From a virus, in IMG/VR virus record IMGVR_UViG_3300043313_000821, positions 1 through 59,404 of that record: a DNA stretch of 59,404 nucleotides, one strand, 5' to 3'. This document shows positions 54,149-59,404 of the stretch, in pieces. The notes below the pieces were generated by a model. The model saw only the letters and a program-made list of their open reading frames with translations, had not been told where the DNA came from and made no database searches. The number at the start of each line of letters is the position of its first letter. Positions within the stretch are counted from its first letter, which is position 1. The position numbers and the translations under genes were made by a program.

Positions 54149-54193
54149 TCATGAACGTTTCGACAGTTGAGCAGGTTGAACAGGAGGTGAACG

Positions 54194-55117
54194 ATGGCAG
54201 CGTTTCCTAGGCGGCTAACCGCCCCACCAGGGTATCGGGCCCTCCCGTTCAACCTGCTCAGCGTCGTCCAATGGATCAACGACCCGGACACGCACTATGG
54301 CATGGGCATGCTGTGGCAGCCCCTCTGCCCGGGTGGCGGGTCGACCTTCGACGGTTGCATCGTGTCGGGTGGCGGCACGCCGCCAGCGAAAGCGTCGAAC
54401 GCTTCGCTGGGTTTGCGCGGATCAACGCCGTTCACGGTGTTCACTGAGGTCGACTGTTCGCCGGTCGGGTGGTGGGACCGGGCTGCGGAAAACGCGGAGA
54501 TCGCGTTGACGCAGGTCGAAGCCTATGTTGTGGAGCAGGTGTTCTGGACGGGGACTGTTGCCGGTATCACCAACGCCCAGTATCCGCATTTGGCCGCGAA
54601 CGCGATCGTCCTTGAGGCATCGTTGTCAACAGGTGGCCCGACGACGCTACAGACCGCCGCGACCGTGGTGACGGGTTCTGTTCTCGACATGGTTGAGGGT
54701 TTGGGCCTGTTGGAGCAGCAGCTGGCGGACTGCTATAAGGGCGGCGCGGGTGTTATTCACGTGACGCAGGCAGTCCTCGACAGCCTCGCAACGAACGGTC
54801 TGATCGTCAAAGACGGCGCTGTGTACCGGACGTGGAACGGGAACCTGGTTGTTCCCGGCGGCGGCTACCGTGGCACATCACCGGCGGGGGCGACCGCTAC
54901 GGCGGGAACGTCGTGGATGTATGCGACCGGACCTGTGTTCGGGTGGCGGTCCGATATCAGCATTCTCGGGGAACCCGGGCAGCGACTTGACCGCAATGTC
55001 AACACGCTGAAAACGATCGTTGAACGCACATACACGCTCGGGTTCGACTGCTGCCATTTGGCGGTCCAGGTCTCCACGGGCGGCGTCATCACTGGCCAGC
55101 CAGGCACACCGGTATAG
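54194..55117 (+). CDS. Structural protein following the capsid
   Basis: A 307-aa protein with AGGAGGTGAACG before its ATG. EAYVVEQVFWTGTVAG, GAGVIHVTQAVLDSLA, YATGPVFGWRSDISILGEPGQR and ERTYTLGFDCCHLAV recur in a conserved actinophage protein family encoded after the capsid gene. It is probably a head or decoration protein. The exact role is unknown. Confidence 0.68.
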   Translation: MAAFPRRLTAPPGYRALPFNLLSVVQWINDPDTHYGMGMLWQPLCPGGGSTFDGCIVSGGGTPPAKASNASLGLRGSTPFTVFTEVDCSPVGWWDRAAENAEIALTQVEAYVVEQVFWTGTVAGITNAQYPHLAANAIVLEASLSTGGPTTLQTAATVVTGSVLDMVEGLGLLEQQLADCYKGGAGVIHVTQAVLDSLATNGLIVKDGAVYRTWNGNLVVPGGGYRGTSPAGATATAGTSWMYATGPVFGWRSDISILGEPGQRLDRNVNTLKTIVERTYTLGFDCCHLAVQVSTGGVITGQPGTPV

Positions 55118-55127
55118 GGGATAGAGA

Positions 55128-55793
55128 ATGTCGACGTTCACTCGGTGCTACTCCCCTATCCGGGGGCGCGTGGTCCGTATCACGCTCCTCAATTCGTGCG
55201 GTGCGACGGTCACGGGCGCGTCGTCGGCGCAGATCACGACCGGCGGGTTCACTCAGGTCGCGCAGACCGCGCAGTACGACACCGGCGCGGAGCACATCAC
55301 CCGCCGTGCTGACGCGCAGCTGTGTGTCAACGAGAAAGACCCCGACTATTTGAAGCGTCTCCAGCTGACGTTTGACCTGTGCTCGATCAACCCGGGAATT
55401 ATCGCGAACACTGTCGCGGGTGCGCGCCTGCTGACATATTCGCAGTCCCCGACGGGTACCGGTTTCGCGATCGGCACTCAGGGCACCCCGCCACATTTCA
55501 GCCTTGAGGTGTGGCAGGACGTAGCCGGGCAGGCTTGCGACTCTTCCGGTAACCCGCTGTACGTGTACAACGCGTGGCCGAACCTCGCGAACGGGAAGAT
55601 CGGTGACTACAACATCGGTCTTGACCCGTCAGCGTTGCAGATCATCGCGGAGTCGTTCCCCGTATGGCCCGGCTGGACAACCGGTAACAGCTGGCTCGGA
55701 TCCGGCGCTGTCCAGGCCATCCCCGACCACTGGTTCCAGAACCTGACATCCACAGCACCACCAGCAGAATCGTGCACCATCATCACGATCTAA
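55128..55793 (+). CDS. Major tail (tube) protein
   Basis: A 221-aa protein. Tail-tube-like features: N-terminal FTRCYSPIRGRVVRIT, FSLEVWQDVAGQAC and GKIGDYNIGLDPSALQIIAESF, a pattern I associate with actinophage tail tubes. Size is right. Its position after the capsid, far from the tail chaperones, is only apparent on the linear map: circularly, head and tail genes are continuous. Confidence 0.75.
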   Translation: MSTFTRCYSPIRGRVVRITLLNSCGATVTGASSAQITTGGFTQVAQTAQYDTGAEHITRRADAQLCVNEKDPDYLKRLQLTFDLCSINPGIIANTVAGARLLTYSQSPTGTGFAIGTQGTPPHFSLEVWQDVAGQACDSSGNPLYVYNAWPNLANGKIGDYNIGLDPSALQIIAESFPVWPGWTTGNSWLGSGAVQAIPDHWFQNLTSTAPPAESCTIITI

Positions 55794-55827
55794 CCGTCGC
55801 GCGGGCGGTTGGGGTAGATAGGTAGGG

Positions 55828-55868
55828 GTTCGGGGTGTTCCTACTGGGGAGGTAGGGACACCCCGAAC
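55828..55868 (+). terminator. Long hairpin between tail tube and fibre genes
   Basis: GTTCGGGGTGTTCCTAC and GTAGGGACACCCCGAAC pair over 17 positions with one bulged base. It may terminate or attenuate transcription after the abundant capsid and tube genes, lowering fibre expression. Confidence 0.72.
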
Positions 55869-55885
55869 GCATAAAGGGAGTGGTC

Positions 55886-58015
55886 ATGGCGCGGCTGTTG
55901 TACTCCGACCCAGGGTCACACCTGGTGTATCAACTGTCGGGCCGTGATGTCCTGTCCGCTGCTGGCCGTGTTGGCACCGTGTACGAAGACGCCGCCGGCA
56001 CAGTCCTCGCGGACATCGCCACCTACGACCCATCCACCCCAGCTGTCCCCGGCCCTGTCATCGGGTCATCGCAGCTGACCGTTGACAGCACCTCGCGTCT
56101 CCCCTGGTTCTGGGGCCCCGCATCCGGGCAAGACGAACTGTGGGTCACCGTCAACGGCGGACCACTCACCCTGATCACGGCGTACTACGATCCCCGTATT
56201 GATGCCATCATCGGCGGTGGCATCGTTACCAGCATCATCGCCGGTAACGGCATCGACGTTTCCGGGGCCGTCGGTAACGTCACTGTGTCGGTAGAGTTCG
56301 GCACCGGCAACAACCAGGTACCGCAGGGCGACAGCGTCGTTTACTTGACCGGCAATCAGACCATTGCTGGCGAAAAGACGTTCACCGACCCGGTAGCTGT
56401 CGACACCGCCACCGACCTGATCATCCGATTCCAGGGCCGGCTATCCACCGCAGGTGCGCCCGTCGCCGGTACCTACGCCGCCGGGGACCTGATCGTCGAC
56501 GTCAACGGGGTCTGGTACCTCTGCACTGCAGGTGGAACCCCCGGAACGTGGACCACGGGCACCGTCAACCTAGTGGGAACGCAGACCGCTGCAGGCAACA
56601 AAACCTGGTCCGGATATCAGACTGTGGCTGCTGCGGCATCGGGTGTTACCCCGCAACTGATGATCGACCCGACGACGCCAGCCGACGGCACGATCCTTCT
56701 GTATTTCGACACTGATCGTCAGTGGCTGTTTAAGCAGGCAAACACGGGTTCGTCGGCTCGCTTGGAATTGAAGTCCACCACCAGCGCCAAAGAGTTCCGC
56801 GTCACCTCGTCCAATGACCAGCAGGCATTCGGCGTGTTGGTCGACGACACCAACGGATTGCAGGCCACCACCATCAACGGCGTCGCCATCGTCGGTGGGC
56901 AATCCTCTCTTTCCCAGGTGCGTTTCCCTGGGCGTCGGGGTAGCGCTGGTGCCCCGTCCACCGGAACTCACGTTGCCGGTGAGATCGTCCCCGACTCCGC
57001 TGGCGCCTGGTGGCTCTGTACCTCTGGCGGCACTCCCGGCACGTGGGTATCCGCTGACGTCGTTGGCTACATCACCACCAAGGGTGACCTGGTAGCTGGC
57101 ACCGCCTCGCAGACGGCCTCCCGTCTCGGTGTGGGCACTAACGGCCAGGTCCTCACAGCCGACTCCACACAGACGACGGGGCTGCGGTGGGGAGCAACGC
57201 AGGATGTGCGTGAATACACTTCGTCGCAATCGAACATCAGCACGCCATCGGGAATCCTCGGCGGCTGGATAACCATCATCGGGGCGGGCTCTGGCGGTGG
57301 ATCGGGCCGGAAGGGCGCGGCTGGCACAGTCCGGTGCGGTGGCGGCGGCGCCGGCTCTCCCGGCTGGCTACGCGAGGTGTGGATCCCCGCCAGCCTCTGG
57401 GGCGCAACGTACAGCGTTACCCTCGCTGCCGGCGGGGCCGGCGGTGCGGCCAGGTCGACGAACGATACGGACGGGGCCACGGGCACTCAGGCTGGCGCTA
57501 CCTCGCTGGTAACGAACGGCCGTACGTGGTCGGCGCAGTCCGGTGGTGGCGGAGTGGCCGGTACGGCCAGCAGCTCCGGTACTGGCTTTGGCGGCTACCC
57601 AGGCGCGCAAACAGGCGCTGGCGCTTCCGCAACTGGCGGCGTCGGCGGCTCACCGGGCGACACGTTCGGTACCAGTAATCCCGCTGCTGGCGCGGGCGGT
57701 GGAATCACGTCTGGCGATAGCGCGTCAGCTGGTGGCGCTTCTGGTTCATCTATAACGATCAGCCTGGCCGCTGCCAGCGCCGGTGTTGTGGGCGGCGCTT
57801 CGCCCGGTGCCGGCGCTGGCGCGACCGGAGGCTATCCAGGCGGTTCCGGTGGCGGCGGTGCCGCCTCCACCACCACCAACGCCCAGACGGGCGGCGCTGG
57901 CGGTTTCCCCGGCGGTTCCGGTGGCGGGGGTGGCGCCGCTCTGAATGGCGTCGGGAACTCCGGTGCTGGCGGCCTTGGTGCAAACTCGTTTATCTCTGTC
58001 AAGTTTGCCTACTAG
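55886..58015 (+). CDS. Tail fibre / adhesin with glycine-rich C-terminal domain
   Basis: A 709-aa protein; AAAGGGAG precedes ATG 55886 (GTG 55880 is an alternative). The middle contains two copies of a repeat (FQGRLSTAGAPVAGTYAAGD ... GTPGTWTTG and FPGRRGSAGAPSTGTHVAGE ... GTPGTWVS). The last 250 residues are a Gly/Ala/Ser-rich array (GGGGAGSPGW ... GGYPGGSGGGG) ending SFISVKFAY, resembling polyglycine-sandwich adhesin tips. A receptor-binding role is inferred. Confidence 0.78.
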   Translation: MARLLYSDPGSHLVYQLSGRDVLSAAGRVGTVYEDAAGTVLADIATYDPSTPAVPGPVIGSSQLTVDSTSRLPWFWGPASGQDELWVTVNGGPLTLITAYYDPRIDAIIGGGIVTSIIAGNGIDVSGAVGNVTVSVEFGTGNNQVPQGDSVVYLTGNQTIAGEKTFTDPVAVDTATDLIIRFQGRLSTAGAPVAGTYAAGDLIVDVNGVWYLCTAGGTPGTWTTGTVNLVGTQTAAGNKTWSGYQTVAAAASGVTPQLMIDPTTPADGTILLYFDTDRQWLFKQANTGSSARLELKSTTSAKEFRVTSSNDQQAFGVLVDDTNGLQATTINGVAIVGGQSSLSQVRFPGRRGSAGAPSTGTHVAGEIVPDSAGAWWLCTSGGTPGTWVSADVVGYITTKGDLVAGTASQTASRLGVGTNGQVLTADSTQTTGLRWGATQDVREYTSSQSNISTPSGILGGWITIIGAGSGGGSGRKGAAGTVRCGGGGAGSPGWLREVWIPASLWGATYSVTLAAGGAGGAARSTNDTDGATGTQAGATSLVTNGRTWSAQSGGGGVAGTASSSGTGFGGYPGAQTGAGASATGGVGGSPGDTFGTSNPAAGAGGGITSGDSASAGGASGSSITISLAAASAGVVGGASPGAGAGATGGYPGGSGGGGAASTTTNAQTGGAGGFPGGSGGGGGAALNGVGNSGAGGLGANSFISVKFAY

Positions 58016-58030
58016 TGAAAGGGAAAGTGT

Positions 58031-58234
58031 ATGCCTGATCCGCAGCGTTACGTTGTTGTTGACCCGTTGGCCATGCTTGTTGTCGGGGGTGCCTATCTCT
58101 GGGATGGTGAGGCGGAGTGGACTCCGCCGGAGATCGAGACGAACCCGACCGCTGGCTTCCTGCTGATACTGGAGTCCGATGCTCTGGATTCCGGTTACAG
58201 TTACCCGCCTCCGCCCCCGCACCCCGAGGACTGA
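58031..58234 (+). CDS. Small structural or assembly protein
   Basis: A 67-aa protein (MPDPQRYVVVDPLAMLVVGG) ending in a poly-Pro and acidic tail (SYPPPPPHPED). It follows the fibre gene. Possibly a small chaperone or fibre accessory; no family recognised. Confidence 0.6.
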   Translation: MPDPQRYVVVDPLAMLVVGGAYLWDGEAEWTPPEIETNPTAGFLLILESDALDSGYSYPPPPPHPED

Positions 58235-58284
58235 CCCGCCGGCACCCCATACGTTGAGACCAGTTAGGAGCGTAAGATCAGGTC

Positions 58285-59124
58285 ATGCCGATTCCTGCTG
58301 GCCCTTCGGGTGCTGAGTCCGCTGGTGCGGGTATCAGCGGTCCGTGTGCGGATTGGTCGCCGCCGGACGCTTGGTGCTGCAACCTGACGGGTATGTCGGC
58401 AGCGGTGTCGGGTGACGGGCTCGCCGCCGCGACTGAGGTCCTGTTCTACGCGTCCGGGCAGCAGTTCGGCCTGTGTACCCAAACGCTGCGGCCGTGCCGA
58501 CGCGACTGTCAGGGTACGTACTGGACACGGAACCAGTTCCCGGAGTGGGGCGGTGGGCTGGGATCGTTCTGGCCGATGCCTGCGCTGATCGATGGGCAGT
58601 GGTACAACCTGACGTGCGGGACATGTGGGGATAACTGTTCGTGCAGCATGATTTCTGAGGCGATGCTACCGGCCCCCGTGTACGACATTACAGAGGTCAA
58701 GGTTGATGGTGTCATTCTGTCCCCTGACGCGTACCGCGTGGATGACCATCGGATCCTTGTCCGCCTTGATGGGGAAATGTGGCCGTGGTGTAACGACCTG
58801 TCGGTCGGTGACACTGAGGTCGGTACGTGGTCAGTTACGGCCCGGTTTGGGCAGCCGCCGCCCGTGTTGGGGTCGATCGCGGTCGGTGAGTTGGCGTGCG
58901 AAATTTCGAAGCTCATCGCGTGTGACTCTGGGTGTAAGTTGTCGCCGTTTTTCCTGCAATCGCTGAACCGGCAGGGTGTGCAGTTCACATTTGACCCGCA
59001 GCAGGAATTCGGGATGCTCCCCGCGACGTCACTGTTCATTAAGACGTTCAATCCGAACGGCCTGCGAGGCAGGGCGCAGGCATACAACCTTGACGGCCCG
59101 ACGTTCCGGATCGTGGGCACATGA
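58285..59124 (+). CDS. Head-to-tail adaptor protein
   Basis: A 279-aa cysteine-rich protein: FGLCTQTLRPCRRDCQG, LTCGTCGDNCSCSM and CDSGCKLSPFFLQSL. This Cys layout with VYDITEVKVDGVILSPDAYR is the pattern of actinophage head-to-tail adaptors. It precedes the connector gene by an ATGA overlap. No strong ribosome site at the best distance; AGGAG is 15 bases upstream. Confidence 0.76.
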   Translation: MPIPAGPSGAESAGAGISGPCADWSPPDAWCCNLTGMSAAVSGDGLAAATEVLFYASGQQFGLCTQTLRPCRRDCQGTYWTRNQFPEWGGGLGSFWPMPALIDGQWYNLTCGTCGDNCSCSMISEAMLPAPVYDITEVKVDGVILSPDAYRVDDHRILVRLDGEMWPWCNDLSVGDTEVGTWSVTARFGQPPPVLGSIAVGELACEISKLIACDSGCKLSPFFLQSLNRQGVQFTFDPQQEFGMLPATSLFIKTFNPNGLRGRAQAYNLDGPTFRIVGT

Positions 59125-59404
59125 TCACATCGCGTACGCCCCTAGCGTGGTACGTCGTCGTAACCGGCATGGGCGCCTGCGTCCGCGCGGCTCTACCCGA
59201 CACGTTGGGCGGGGTTCCCGACGCCCTCCGCGAATGCTTCGCTGTCCCCGGTGCGATCGCGTGGGATGACTGCCAATGCGGCCAGCTCGCCCTGTCCGTA
59301 GGTCCGTCGTTCTACTCGACGACGTTCCCGCAACCGGAGAACGTTCGGCGTTCCCTGGCAGGGTGTGGGGCCCCGTATTGGGTTGCCCCGATCACGGTCA
59401 CGAT
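59121..59404 (+). CDS. Head-tail connector, 5' part (continues at window start)
   Basis: The first 94 codons of the connector whose end lies at 331. The N-terminus SRTPLAWYVVVTGMGACVRA and AWDDCQCGQLALSVG are cysteine-containing like the adaptor upstream. The gene runs off the window in frame and continues at position 71 (or 2 with the repeat). Overlaps the adaptor stop (ATGA). Confidence 0.7.
   Translation, partial: MITSRTPLAWYVVVTGMGACVRAALPDTLGGVPDALRECFAVPGAIAWDDCQCGQLALSVGPSFYSTTFPQPENVRRSLAGCGAPYWVAPITVT
59336..59404. repeat. Terminal direct repeat, right copy
   Basis: Identical to 4-72. See the left copy. Confidence 0.9.

Noticed and set aside
54151-54210. Short frame MNVSTVEQ... before gene 54194
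   Set aside because: It overlaps the strong ribosome site and start of the next gene and has no ribosome site of its own.
1-59404. Integrase and attachment site
   Set aside because: No tyrosine or serine recombinase motif in any frame and no tRNA-anchored core repeat that I could find.

Overview
The window is a GC-rich phage genome that is essentially complete. The first 72 bases recur at the end (69 identical bases, 4-72 and 59336-59404), and one gene reads through the junction, so the contig is circular or circularly permuted with a unit of about 59.33 kb. The host is very probably an actinobacterium: there are two WhiB-like regulators, many GTG starts with 1-4 base gene overlaps, a GDP-mannose 4,6-dehydratase and a C-methyltransferase of actinomycete type, and a siphovirus structural module (large terminase, portal, MuF, protease, capsid, tail tube, tape measure). 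I see no integrase, DNA polymerase or helicase.

Layout. 1-9.4 kb: tail completion gene, a leftward two-gene insert, frameshifted tail chaperones, tape measure and minor tail proteins. 8.6-16.1 kb: a sugar cassette in the same rightward operon, with five glycosyltransferases, a C-methyltransferase and gmd, broken up by two HNH homing endonuclease genes. 16.8-20.9 kb: a leftward block of 13 small genes, read from four near-identical promoters and punctuated by hairpins. 21.0-27.2 kb: a rightward early operon that starts with a small HTH protein and carries a RecE-like nuclease, RecT and a RusA-like resolvase. 27.3-33.9 kb: a WhiB-HTH protein, many small zinc and membrane proteins, a replication-initiator-like protein, a GIY-YIG protein and a small-terminase candidate. 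34.0-35.2 kb: four tRNA-like elements with abnormal anticodon arms. 35.2-41.1 kb: small genes, the lysis cassette (M15 peptidase, holin-like and spanin-like membrane proteins) and the second WhiB protein. 41.1-59.4 kb: large terminase, portal, giant MuF fusion, protease, capsid, tail tube, glycine-rich fibre and head-tail connectors.

How the parts work together. The 77-aa HTH protein at 21015 lies next to one of four copies of an inverted repeat (TTGCG-N5-CGCAA). Each copy overlaps the -35 box of a leftward promoter, so this protein is the natural candidate to control the whole leftward block and itself. RecE-like, RecT and RusA-like proteins form a recombination set. gmd plus the C-methyltransferase could make a branched deoxysugar nucleotide that the glycosyltransferases attach, most likely to virion proteins because the cassette sits in the tail operon.

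Most unusual features. (1) The 1,721-codon MuF protein contains a 309-residue intein, and a 287-residue homing endonuclease gene is encoded on the opposite strand entirely inside the intein, in exact codon register. (2) The same MuF protein is fused to 2H-phosphoesterase, SAP-like, kinase-like and ADP-ribosyltransferase domains. (3) The four-promoter operator regulon. (4) The tRNA-like array. (5) Five starts that share a TANNNT-N6-start layout typical of leaderless transcripts.
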